Of a stretch of DNA of 64,000 bases, positions 26,214 through 34,065 are shown in pieces. How positions within the stretch are numbered: position 1 is the stretch's first letter; the number at the start of each line of letters is the position of its first letter. The position numbers and the translations under genes were made by a program. This stretch comes from Paenibacillus tyrphae (lineage in GTDB: Bacteria; Bacillota; Bacilli; Paenibacillales; NBRC-103111): the NCBI RefSeq assembly GCF_000722545.1, contig NZ_JNVM01000004.1, positions 124,001 through 188,000 of the forward strand, read 5' to 3'. The notes under the pieces are model-generated. The model saw only the letters and a list, made by a program, of their open reading frames with translations, did no database searches and was not told the DNA's origin.

Positions 26214-26342
26214 ATGGCTATGACGATCGGAATCGTATTGATCGCCGTCACTTGCTTGTTTGCTTTGTGGATTGTCCGGCTTGCCGGAAACAGCATTCGG
26301 ACCTATGACGAAAGCGAGCATGAAAGCTTCCTCGGAAAATAA
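26214..26342 (+). CDS. 42-residue single-pass membrane protein preceding the permease
   Basis: ATG 26214 has a very strong SD (GGGAGGTGAG, seven bases away). Residues 4-21 are one hydrophobic helix (TIGIVLIAVTCLFALWIV). A short polar tail ends in YDESEHESFLGK. Placed between eutC and an APC-family permease, it resembles the tiny accessory proteins found beside some bacterial symporters. Its role in permease assembly or control is inferred from position only. Confidence 0.65.
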   Translation: MAMTIGIVLIAVTCLFALWIVRLAGNSIRTYDESEHESFLGK

Positions 26343-26410
26343 GCCGACCGGACCGGACCGGACCTTCCACTCTCATCCTGTTGTTATCCTTATGAAGGAG
26401 GCTGGGAACC

Positions 26411-27979
26411 ATGAGCGAACATCTCCATCATCACGACAAGGACAAACAAGACTTGAACAAGTTCGGCTACGCGCAGGAGCTGCTGCGCAGTATGGGCGGT
26501 TTTTCCAACTTTGCGATTTCGTTCTCGATCATCTCCATCTTGACCGGCGCGGTATCTTTATACGGTCACGGCTTAACGTACGGCGGGCCGGGCATGATGG
26601 GCTTCGGCTGGCCAATCGTTGCGCTGTTCGTCATGTTCGTAGCTGCGGCTATGGCGGAGCTCGCTTCCGCAATTCCGACGGCCGGGGCGCTGTACCACTG
26701 GGCGGCCATCCTCAAAAACAAGCGCTGGGGCTGGTACACGGCGTGGATCAATCTGATCGGTCAGATCGGCATCGTTGCCGGGATCGACTACTCCGTCGCG
26801 CTCTTCGCCGATCCGCTGCTTGGCGGCGTGTTCGGCTACACCTCCAACAATACGACCGTCCTCATCGCCTTCACGGTCATTTTGCTTACCCACGGTATTC
26901 TCAATCACATCGGTATCCGCATCGTCGCCAAGCTCAATGATTTTTCCGCCTGGTACCACATTATCATCGTCGCAGTACTTGTCGTCTCCCTGGCTTTCTT
27001 TACAAAAAACGGTTTGAACAGCGTCGATTATTTGTTCAAAGTGGGCGAGACGTTCTCCGACAAGCCTTACCTGTTCGCTTTTCTGATCGGGCTGCTGCAA
27101 GCACAGTGGACCTTCACGGGCTACGACGCCTCCGCCCATACGATCGAAGAGACGATCAATCCCCGCGTCCGCGCGCCTTGGGGCATCTTCACCTCGGTTG
27201 CGTATTCGTTTGCCATCGGATTCCTGATGCTCGCCTTCGTCACGCTCTCGATCAAGGATGCCGCCGCCGCTGCCGGCTCCGAGAACGCGTTTATTTATGT
27301 AATCAGCCAGGCGTTAGGCGGTACGTTCGGTTCCGTCGTGCTGTGGCTCGTTACCGCCGCGATGTGGTTTTGCGGCTTGTCCTCCATTACTTCGTTTTCC
27401 CGGATGATGTACGCCTTCTCGCGCGACAAAGGTATGCCGTTCAGCGGCCAATGGGCGCAAATCTCCAAAAAATTCCGCACGCCGGCCAAAGCGATCTGGC
27501 TTGCGATTATTCTTTCGTTCCTGCTGGCATTCGTCGATTATATTATCAAGACGGTTAACCCAGACGCGGCCTATACGACGATCGCGTTTCTGACTGCCGT
27601 TAGCGTCGTCGGCTTATACGTGGCCTACGGCATCCCGATTTGGCTCAAGCTCCGGGCGAAGGCGCTAGGACGGTTTCAGGAAAAGCATCTCGGCCCGTGG
27701 AACCTCGGCAAATACAGCGATTTCGTGTCCGTGGTGGCCTTGATCTGGATCGTCTTCATCTGCATCGTGATGGTGATTCCGCCTAACGAAACGGCCGGCT
27801 ATGCGCTCGCCGCCATGCTCCTCCTGCTCGTGATCATGGATGTGGCCTATTACAAAAATCATTTCCCCGGTCCGCTGGCTGCGCTGAATACGTCGATGGA
27901 AGACATTTTGCGCCGCGAACGGGAATTGGAGCAAGCGGGAAGCCCCGGCACCGGCTCAGGATTTTCGCACAAAGCTTGA
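26411..27979 (+). CDS. APC-superfamily amino-acid/amine permease, likely ethanolamine importer
   Basis: 522 residues with about 12 membrane helices. The first helix block is LRSMGGFSNFAISFSIISIL; GYDASAHTIEETINPRVRAP after helix 6 is typical of the amino acid-choline transporter (BAT1/HNM1-like) branch of the APC family. Choline permeases in this branch make an ethanolamine substrate plausible. No EutH was found in the operon, so this is the best candidate for uptake. A His-rich start (SEHLHHHDKDK) precedes helix 1. ATG 26411 has AAGGAGG eight to nine bases upstream. A terminator follows 18 bases after the stop, so it closes the operon. Confidence 0.85.
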   Translation: MSEHLHHHDKDKQDLNKFGYAQELLRSMGGFSNFAISFSIISILTGAVSLYGHGLTYGGPGMMGFGWPIVALFVMFVAAAMAELASAIPTAGALYHWAAILKNKRWGWYTAWINLIGQIGIVAGIDYSVALFADPLLGGVFGYTSNNTTVLIAFTVILLTHGILNHIGIRIVAKLNDFSAWYHIIIVAVLVVSLAFFTKNGLNSVDYLFKVGETFSDKPYLFAFLIGLLQAQWTFTGYDASAHTIEETINPRVRAPWGIFTSVAYSFAIGFLMLAFVTLSIKDAAAAAGSENAFIYVISQALGGTFGSVVLWLVTAAMWFCGLSSITSFSRMMYAFSRDKGMPFSGQWAQISKKFRTPAKAIWLAIILSFLLAFVDYIIKTVNPDAAYTTIAFLTAVSVVGLYVAYGIPIWLKLRAKALGRFQEKHLGPWNLGKYSDFVSVVALIWIVFICIVMVIPPNETAGYALAAMLLLLVIMDVAYYKNHFPGPLAALNTSMEDILRRERELEQAGSPGTGSGFSHKA

Positions 27980-27996
27980 TATAACATAAGATGCCC

Positions 27997-28038
27997 AAAA
28001 AGCCTCATGCCCGGCGCTATTACCGGTATGAGGCTTTT
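27997..28038. terminator. bidirectional terminator
   Basis: AAAAAGCCTCAT and ATGAGGCTTTT pair, with an inner CCGG/CCGG stem. Runs of A on one side and T on the other serve both the eut operon and the convergent LysR gene. Confidence 0.85.
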
Positions 28039-28056
28039 GAGCTTGCGCGCACGCTA

Positions 28057-28968
28057 TTAACCTGCATACTCTTCGTAGGACCAATCCTTCGCATGTCTCA
28101 GTGTGATTTCGATAAACGCGGTCAAAGCCGGGGAGAGCCATTTGTTTTTGTGATAAATCATTTGTGAGAACACCTTTCTGAAGCTTCCTTCGAACGGAAT
28201 GAGCCTGAGTTTATGATCGCGCAGCTCTTCCATTACGGCCAGCAAGGGCAGGCAGGCGAAGCCTAAGCCGCTGGCGACGCAGCGTTTCATCGCTTCGATG
28301 CTCCAGAGCTCCATAATGTGTGAGGGGGTAATGTGCCTGTCTCGCAAATACTCTTCAAACATCGTCCGGTAGCTGCAATCCCTCTCGTTGGCAATGAGGC
28401 ATTCCTCCAGCGTCCGGTTGTGATAACGGCTGTCCAAGGCGGTGATCGGATGATCGGGACTTCCGATGACGACAATCGGCTCTTCCGCTAACGGATGCAC
28501 GACCAGATCGCTCTCCTGAAGCTCCGGAACGATGAGAAAGGCGACATCCGCATCCCCGCTCAGCAGCGCTCTTTTGTTGGCTCCGCATGTCGCGTTGCTC
28601 AGCTTGATGCTGACGTGAGGGAATCGTTTTCGGTACTCTCTTAAAACCGGCTCCAGGCGATAGACGGTCAGCGATTCCGGAGCGGCAATCCGCAGCTCAC
28701 CTTTCAGATCTCCCGTTTCGTTAGCCATATTTTCGATTTTCTCATACGTTTTCAACATTTCCTGCGAATACTGCAAAAGGCGGCTGCCGGTTTCCGTCAA
28801 GTGGATTTTTCGTCCCAGCCGGTCGAATAAAGGGGCGCCCAAATGGGTTTCCAGCGCTTGAATGTGCGAGGTGACGGTGGATTGGGTGTATCCCAATTGC
28901 TCGGCTGCATGGGTGAAGCTGCCGCATTCGATAATTTTTTTGAATGTGATAAAATGACGTATTTCCAT
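28057..28968 (-). CDS. LysR-family transcriptional regulator
   Basis: 303 residues. The N-terminal winged HTH reads TFKKIIECGSFTHAAEQLGY then TQSTVTSHIQALE. The effector domain (about 90-295) has the usual RIAAPESLTVYRL start and GLGFACLPLLAV. Divergent from an MFS gene whose start is 160 bases away, so it probably controls that transporter. Its 3' end faces the eut permease, but the shared terminator argues against co-regulation. Ligand unknown. Confidence 0.92.
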   Translation of the reverse strand: MEIRHFITFKKIIECGSFTHAAEQLGYTQSTVTSHIQALETHLGAPLFDRLGRKIHLTETGSRLLQYSQEMLKTYEKIENMANETGDLKGELRIAAPESLTVYRLEPVLREYRKRFPHVSIKLSNATCGANKRALLSGDADVAFLIVPELQESDLVVHPLAEEPIVVIGSPDHPITALDSRYHNRTLEECLIANERDCSYRTMFEEYLRDRHITPSHIMELWSIEAMKRCVASGLGFACLPLLAVMEELRDHKLRLIPFEGSFRKVFSQMIYHKNKWLSPALTAFIEITLRHAKDWSYEEYAG

Positions 28969-29129
28969 GATTACACCAGCCTTACGGTTAGGTCTGGTTC
29001 CATACTATCATAAAAATCAATGGATTGGTTCGATAATTTCAATTTTACCGATGCTGCGAATTGTCGTATCGTAATAATACCCTGCAAAGGGGGTAACGGT
29101 AGAACGCATTTTGTTGACAAGGAGGGTGG

Positions 29130-30407
29130 ATGATGATGAAAAGCGGATCGGAACCATCCAAAATGTATTATGGGTGGGTCGTCGTACTAATCGTGTTCGT
29201 GACCTTGCTAGTATCGGCGGGAATCCGCTCCGTGCCGAGCCTTTTTATGCTGCCTTTTCAAGAAGAGTTTGGCTGGAGCCGCTCCGATATATCGACGGTC
29301 GTGGCGACCAATATTCTCTTGTACGGCTTGATCGGACCTTTTGCGGCGGCATGGATGGAAAAGCTGGGGGTTCGCCGGACGATGGCGATCTCGCTGCTGC
29401 TGCTGGCCGCGAGCCTGTCATTGACCCCTTTCATGACTTCCTTGTGGCAGTTTGAGCTTGTATGGGGCATCGTGGCGGGCATCGGAACGGGTACCCTAGC
29501 TAACGTGCTTGGCGTAACGGTAGCCAATCGGTGGTTTGTCAAACGAAAAGGGCTGGTCGTGGGGATGCTTACCGCAAGCGCGGCTACGGGACAGCTGCTG
29601 TTCCTGCCCTTGCTTGCCAAAATTACGGAAGAGCTCGGCTGGCGGTATTCCGCTTATGCGGCAGTGGCCGCCCTCTTGATATTGCTGCCGGTTGTCGTCA
29701 TCTGGATGCGGAATCATCCGTATGAGGTGGGCGCCGCGCCTTACGGCGAGGAACAATTGGTGAAGCCGAGTTCGTTTCGTGGAAACTTGTTTCTGGAGCC
29801 GCTGATCTCGCTTCGTTTGGCTTCCCGGAGCTTAACCTTCTGGCTGCTGGCGGGCACGTTCTTTTTTTGCGGCTTCACGACGAACGGCTTGATCGGGACG
29901 CACCTGATCCCAGCCTGTGGCGATTTCGACATCTCGATGGTGACCGGGGCCGGACTGCTCGCGCTGATGGGCGTTTTTGATCTGGTGGGCACCACGCTGT
30001 CGGGCTGGCTCTCCGACCGTTTCGACAACCGGTGGCTGCTGTTCTGGTATTACGCGCTGCGGGGCCTTTCGCTTATTTACTTGCCGCAGGCGCTGGGGCT
30101 AGGTCCGACGCATCTGCTTGTGTTCGCCGTGTTTTACGGCCTCGATTGGATCGCGACTGTCCCGCCGACGGTGAAGCTCACGACAGATGCTTTTGGCAAA
30201 GAGCGCGCGGGCATGATTTTCGGCTGGGTTGTGGTCGCCCACCAGATCGGCGCGTCGACAGCGGCCTATTCGGCGGGAGTTTTGCGCGATTGGCTGGGCA
30301 GCTATACGCTGCCGTTTATGTTGGCAGGAGTGACTTGCTTCATCGCGGCTTTGATGTCCGTCAGGATTCAAGCCGCCAGCCGGCGGAAAATCGCCGCGGC
30401 CAGCTGA
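29130..30407 (+). CDS. MFS transporter (oxalate/formate-antiporter-like group)
   Basis: 425 residues, 12 membrane helices. YYGWVVVLIVFVTLLVSAGI at helix 1 and LGVRRTMAISLLLLAASLSL after helix 2 fit the MFS cluster that includes monocarboxylate and OxlT-like carriers. A central cytosolic loop (about 195-230) separates the halves. Three ATG codons in a row begin at 29130 after AAGGAGGG; the second or third has better spacing. Likely regulated by the divergent LysR protein. Substrate unknown. Confidence 0.87.
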   Translation: MMMKSGSEPSKMYYGWVVVLIVFVTLLVSAGIRSVPSLFMLPFQEEFGWSRSDISTVVATNILLYGLIGPFAAAWMEKLGVRRTMAISLLLLAASLSLTPFMTSLWQFELVWGIVAGIGTGTLANVLGVTVANRWFVKRKGLVVGMLTASAATGQLLFLPLLAKITEELGWRYSAYAAVAALLILLPVVVIWMRNHPYEVGAAPYGEEQLVKPSSFRGNLFLEPLISLRLASRSLTFWLLAGTFFFCGFTTNGLIGTHLIPACGDFDISMVTGAGLLALMGVFDLVGTTLSGWLSDRFDNRWLLFWYYALRGLSLIYLPQALGLGPTHLLVFAVFYGLDWIATVPPTVKLTTDAFGKERAGMIFGWVVVAHQIGASTAAYSAGVLRDWLGSYTLPFMLAGVTCFIAALMSVRIQAASRRKIAAAS

Positions 30408-30440
30408 CGATGGAACAGGTTCGGCGTAAACGCAGGTTTT

Positions 30441-30478
30441 GCAGGACGCCGGAGGCGGGGAGCTATCCGGCGTCCTGC
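30441..30478. terminator. hairpin between convergent genes
   Basis: A 13-base perfect stem, GCAGGACGCCGGA with TCCGGCGTCCTGC, loop of 12. Only ATTT follows, so it is a weak intrinsic terminator by T-run. Confidence 0.55.
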
Positions 30479-30590
30479 ATTTGCTGCGGATGAAAAAGAT
30501 TCGGCATCGCGTCCGTTTCTTTTCGATCGTTTCGATAGACAATACAACGGATTATGCAATATTGTACAAATGAGCAAAAATAAGTTCGGT

Positions 30591-31148
30591 TCAGAATAGC
30601 AAGCCTTGCTCGATTTTGCCGACCATGCCTTCGATCCACCGCAGCTCGGCTTCCAGCCGCGCCGAGAAGAGTCGTAAATTTTCGCTTAAATAATGCGGAG
30701 AATTGGCGGGAAAAAGGTTGAAATCGGCGGTGGCTTTAAAGCTCTCGATATCAGCGCGGAGCAGGTTGATTCGATGACGGAAGGCGCCGAGCAGATGATC
30801 CTTCGAAAAGCGGTTCATGAACATCAGCGCGATGTGGAACGAATCGAACTCCGGCTTGTATTCCCATATGGCCTTGTCCAGCATCCGCTCGAATTCCTGC
30901 CTTCCCTTCTCGGTTACTTGGTAAGCGATTCGGGCAGGCCCTTTTTTATTTTCGATGATTTTCTCCGAAGAGGCCGTTTCCGCAAGTCCTTCGGAAGCCA
31001 TTTTATTCAGCGCAAAATAGATGGACCCGTAAGCGATGTTCGCCCACTTGCCGGCATGCCAAATTTCCAGCTCCTTACGCACATCGTATCCGTGAATCGG
31101 TTGACGTTTGAGCAGAACGCCCAAAATAAGCAGACGGGTTGACGACAT
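30591..31148 (-). CDS. PadR-family transcriptional regulator
   Basis: 185 residues. The N-terminal PadR winged HTH (LLILGVLLKRQPIHGYDVRK, then GSIYFALNKMASEGL) is followed by a C-terminal PadR dimerisation domain of helices (about 95-180, including LRADIESFKATADF). PadR proteins usually repress efflux or detoxification genes and bind phenolics or drugs. No transporter is directly adjacent on the same strand, and the target is unknown. ATG at 31148 with GGGAGGGAC upstream on the minus strand. Confidence 0.92.
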   Translation of the reverse strand: MSSTRLLILGVLLKRQPIHGYDVRKELEIWHAGKWANIAYGSIYFALNKMASEGLAETASSEKIIENKKGPARIAYQVTEKGRQEFERMLDKAIWEYKPEFDSFHIALMFMNRFSKDHLLGAFRHRINLLRADIESFKATADFNLFPANSPHYLSENLRLFSARLEAELRWIEGMVGKIEQGLLF

Positions 31149-31285
31149 GATCTGTGTCCCTCCCGAATGGATATGATCGAATTACACTTATTGATCATAA
31201 GGCAAAATGATTGTTATTGCAAAATTTTCCCAGATGCAAATCTATTGAAAGCAACATGTTCATGGACAATCATTTTTAGGCACAA

Positions 31286-31336
31286 GAGCCGCCCCCTCAA
31301 AGAGCTCGTTTGGCGCACAGGAGGGGGCAGCTTTTG
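31286..31336. terminator. GC-rich hairpin between PadR and nitroreductase-like genes
   Basis: GCCCCCTC (31291) and GAGGGGGC (31321) pair, with further pairs outside. CTTTTGTTTT follows on the plus strand; the minus side, where the upstream gene ends, has only a poor T-run. Confidence 0.5.
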
Positions 31337-31349
31337 TTTTGGCGGATCT

Positions 31350-32651
31350 TTATCGTTTGATGCCGTGCCGCTTCTCCAGATGCTCAGCATGGGTGCGCAA
31401 ATACGAGTGCGGCCCGAAAAACTTGTCGTAATAGTCCAAATCGAGATGATGCGTCTGCAAATACATCAGCGAGTACACCGACGGCACGGTGGCCGGGAAT
31501 TTGCCGAACGTGTCGTACACATACTGCGCGATATGCGCCACGGCGGCGCGGAACTGCTCATCGTGCACCTGCGCGCTGCTTCTTACGTTGCGCGGGGCCT
31601 TCCACGGTCCCGGCGTGTCCGGATGGAACGGGCCGTTCGGGCCGAACTTGCGCTCGCAGAACGCGTCAACGGCGGCGCGCATGTCTTTGAAGTGCGGCGG
31701 CGTGTACGAGATGAATACGCCTTCGAGCCCGGTCGGATTCGGCAGCGGCCAGCGCTCGTCCGTATCGTACCGGAAGCCGAGCCCGGGCACCTCCGGGTCC
31801 CCGCTTGCGCCCAGCACCGTCAGCCGATCGATGCCGTCGAACATCCAGCCTCCGAGCCCGAGCGCCTGCTGCATCAGCATGCCCGCGTAGGTGGCCGTGG
31901 ATAATTCAGCCGACAACTCGGCCAGCGAATATTGGTCGAGAAACGTCAGCGGCAGCGGATTTTCCACGTCGATGATGTCGGCGAATTGCTCGAGTCCCGG
32001 GATTTTCCGGTTGTTCACGTCGTCGTAGATGCTCAGCCCGTTCTGCACGTAGAAGCACAGGTTGGCAATCGTATGCTGCGCCAGATCGCCGACGGGAAAC
32101 GCAAGGAACGTGCCGGGCCGATTGGCGACCCAGGAATTGTGCCCCTCCATGTAGGGCTCGTAGTTCGGAATGTGCAGCCGCTTGTCCGAAATTTTGCGGA
32201 TGCGCTTTTTGTACTTGTCGATGAGTTCGACGATGCTGTGTCGGCTGTCTTCGCCACGCTCCGCTTCCGGTTTGGCGTCTCTCGTCTGGAAAATATACGT
32301 TCCCGTATCGTCCGTGAAAAAGATTTCCGACGTATGGAAGCCGGCGGCCGAAGGAAACGTCCTTCCCGAAGCCGATCCGGAATAATTGGACAAATGCGGT
32401 TTATACCGGTCGTGCCGGGTAACGGAATGGTGCCACCCGGTGACGCCTCCGACCGCAAGCAAAATGAGCAGCTTCTCAAGATTGTCGAGCGGCAGCGGCT
32501 CGTGCTTGGATTTATAAGCGAGCGTTCCGTCCGGAATTTCCGCTCCCCGGAAAAAACGCCGGGAACGGCGGCCGAACAGCGCCTCCACCAAGGGAAACTC
32601 GGCGATTTCCTTTAACCATTGCTCGTCGATTTCGATGTTGTCCAGTGACAT
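31350..32651 (-). CDS. nitroreductase-fold protein distantly like SagB oxidoreductases
   Basis: 433 residues. RRSRRFFRGAEI near residue 30, NLEKLLILLAVGGVTG near 60 and SGRTFPSAAGFHTSEIFF near 105 follow the order seen in SagB-type FMN dehydrogenases (Arg-rich start, Leu-rich helix, R-x-PSAG). A long C-terminal part contains YAGMLMQQALGLGGWMFDGI, the usual second flavin region, and an unfamiliar ending with His/Tyr-rich residues (LQTHHLDLDYYDKFFGPH). The start is ATG 32651 with GGAGGG upstream; the open frame extends 33 codons further without support. No YcaO or peptide precursor gene is nearby. Substrate unknown. Confidence 0.6.
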   Translation of the reverse strand: MSLDNIEIDEQWLKEIAEFPLVEALFGRRSRRFFRGAEIPDGTLAYKSKHEPLPLDNLEKLLILLAVGGVTGWHHSVTRHDRYKPHLSNYSGSASGRTFPSAAGFHTSEIFFTDDTGTYIFQTRDAKPEAERGEDSRHSIVELIDKYKKRIRKISDKRLHIPNYEPYMEGHNSWVANRPGTFLAFPVGDLAQHTIANLCFYVQNGLSIYDDVNNRKIPGLEQFADIIDVENPLPLTFLDQYSLAELSAELSTATYAGMLMQQALGLGGWMFDGIDRLTVLGASGDPEVPGLGFRYDTDERWPLPNPTGLEGVFISYTPPHFKDMRAAVDAFCERKFGPNGPFHPDTPGPWKAPRNVRSSAQVHDEQFRAAVAHIAQYVYDTFGKFPATVPSVYSLMYLQTHHLDLDYYDKFFGPHSYLRTHAEHLEKRHGIKR

Positions 32652-32899
32652 GCTAATCCCTCCGCAGCAGATGAAATAAATGAGCTCATTAAAAAAAGAC
32701 ATCAAGGCACCAAGCGCCGAAGTGAAACAAGCTTCGAAGGCATGGCACAATCATGTCTCTCCAGTGGACTGGTCGATGATTAATAATTTCGATGGAAATA
32801 CTAGGAATATGAATCATATGTATCATAAGCCGGGCTTGTTTTCGTTGTCAATGCCGAATTTGCTGAGCCCGTTTACAGACTGGGGCGGTCAAAAGGATA

Positions 32900-32929
32900 T
32901 TGACCGGAAGTTGAGAGCTGTGCTAGTAT
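32900..32929 (+). promoter_or_regulatory. sigma-A promoter of the peptide operon
   Basis: TTGACC (32900-32905), 18-base spacer, TAGTAT (32924-32929). The rest of the 32652-33066 gap holds no gene I can support. Confidence 0.55.
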
Positions 32930-32986
32930 GAATTTCAAAATAACCGACTAAATCGATTGGAATTTAAAAAGCGACCGGACAACCGG

Positions 32987-33027
32987 AGATGTAGTTTGCG
33001 CCTTGGGGCGAGCTGCATCTTTTTTTT
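32987..33027 (+). terminator. intrinsic terminator in the leader of the peptide operon (attenuator candidate)
   Basis: AGATGTAG and CTGCATCT pair around an inner CGCC-TTGG-GGCG hairpin, followed by seven or more T. It lies between the promoter at 32900 and the P1 peptidase start at 33067. A small hairpin (CCGG-ACAA-CCGG, 32975-32985) precedes it. The position implies regulated read-through. Confidence 0.7.
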
Positions 33028-33066
33028 GTGCTTTTTTTGTTCTCGAGATGTCTTGGAGGCGATGGG

Positions 33067-34065
33067 ATGACAACGGCGGGTTCGCTTGTGGATGTACCCG
33101 GCACGAAGGTGGGACATGCGCATGATCCCCGGGCATGGACGGGCTGTACGGCCATTGTATGGGAGAAGGGGGCGCTGTGCAGTGTCGATGTGCGCGGCTC
33201 GGCGCCCGGTACGCGGGAGACCGATTTGCTGGACCCGACCTGCCTGGTGGACCGCGTGCACGCGATCTGTCTTAGCGGAGGCTCCGGCTTCGGCTTGGAT
33301 GCGGCGACAGGCGTAGCCGTCTATTTGGAGGAGCGGGGCATCGGCGCTGACGTCGGTTACGGCATCGTGCCGATCGTACCGGCCGCCGTGCTGTTCGATT
33401 TGTCCGTCGGCGATCCGAAAGTCCGGCCCGACAAAGCGATGGGCTATGCGGCGGCGAGCCGCGCTACGGACGCTCCGGTGCAGGAGGGTAATGTCGGCGC
33501 AGGCTGCGGCGCTTCGGTCGGGAAGATCGGCGGGTTCGCCAAAGCGATGAAGTCCGGGCTCGGCTCGGCCTCCGTCCGGCTGCCCGGCGGGCTGGTGATC
33601 GGGGCCGTCGTCGCCGTAAATGCGCTTGGCGAAGTGCGGGATCCCGCAACCCGCGAAGTACTGGCGGGTCCGCTGAATGCGGACGGCCGTCTGGAGGATA
33701 GCCACGAGCTGCTTATCCGCAAGCCCTTCTCGTTCACAGAGGTGCCAAAGGGTACTAACACGACGCTGGCCGTCGTCGCAAGCAACGCCAACCTGACGAA
33801 AGCAGAGCTGAAGAAGGTGGCCGAGATGACGCACGACGGCTTTGCCCGCACGATCTATCCGGTACATACGATGTACGACGGCGATGCCGTATTCGCGGCT
33901 TCAACCGGGGGGGTAGACACTTCGGTCGACGTCGTCGGGGCGATGTCGGCGCAGGTGGTTGCGGAAGCGATCGCACGTGCCGTCCGGTTGGCGGAGGGCG
34001 GAGGCGGCTTGCTGTCACACCGCGATCTCAAAAACGTACGACAGGGAGACGGAATTAAGCCATGA
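33067..34065 (+). CDS. P1-family (DmpA/BapA-like) aminopeptidase
   Basis: 332 residues. VDVPGTKVGHAHDPRAWTGC at the start and AICLSGGSGFGLDAATGVAV are typical of Ntn-fold P1 peptidases, which cleave themselves before the nucleophile. The expected cleavage site is in KGTNTTLAVVASNA (Asn231/Thr232), so the nucleophile is Thr. Known members release N-terminal D- or beta-amino acids from peptides or amides. ATG 33067 has GGAGG upstream. The stop overlaps the next start (ATGA), so it is translationally coupled to the S15 hydrolase. Confidence 0.88.
   Translation: MTTAGSLVDVPGTKVGHAHDPRAWTGCTAIVWEKGALCSVDVRGSAPGTRETDLLDPTCLVDRVHAICLSGGSGFGLDAATGVAVYLEERGIGADVGYGIVPIVPAAVLFDLSVGDPKVRPDKAMGYAAASRATDAPVQEGNVGAGCGASVGKIGGFAKAMKSGLGSASVRLPGGLVIGAVVAVNALGEVRDPATREVLAGPLNADGRLEDSHELLIRKPFSFTEVPKGTNTTLAVVASNANLTKAELKKVAEMTHDGFARTIYPVHTMYDGDAVFAASTGGVDTSVDVVGAMSAQVVAEAIARAVRLAEGGGGLLSHRDLKNVRQGDGIKP

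Noticed and set aside
32680..32931. 83-codon plus-strand frame before the peptide operon
   Set aside because: No SD, composition unlike real proteins here, and it overlaps the promoter at 32900.
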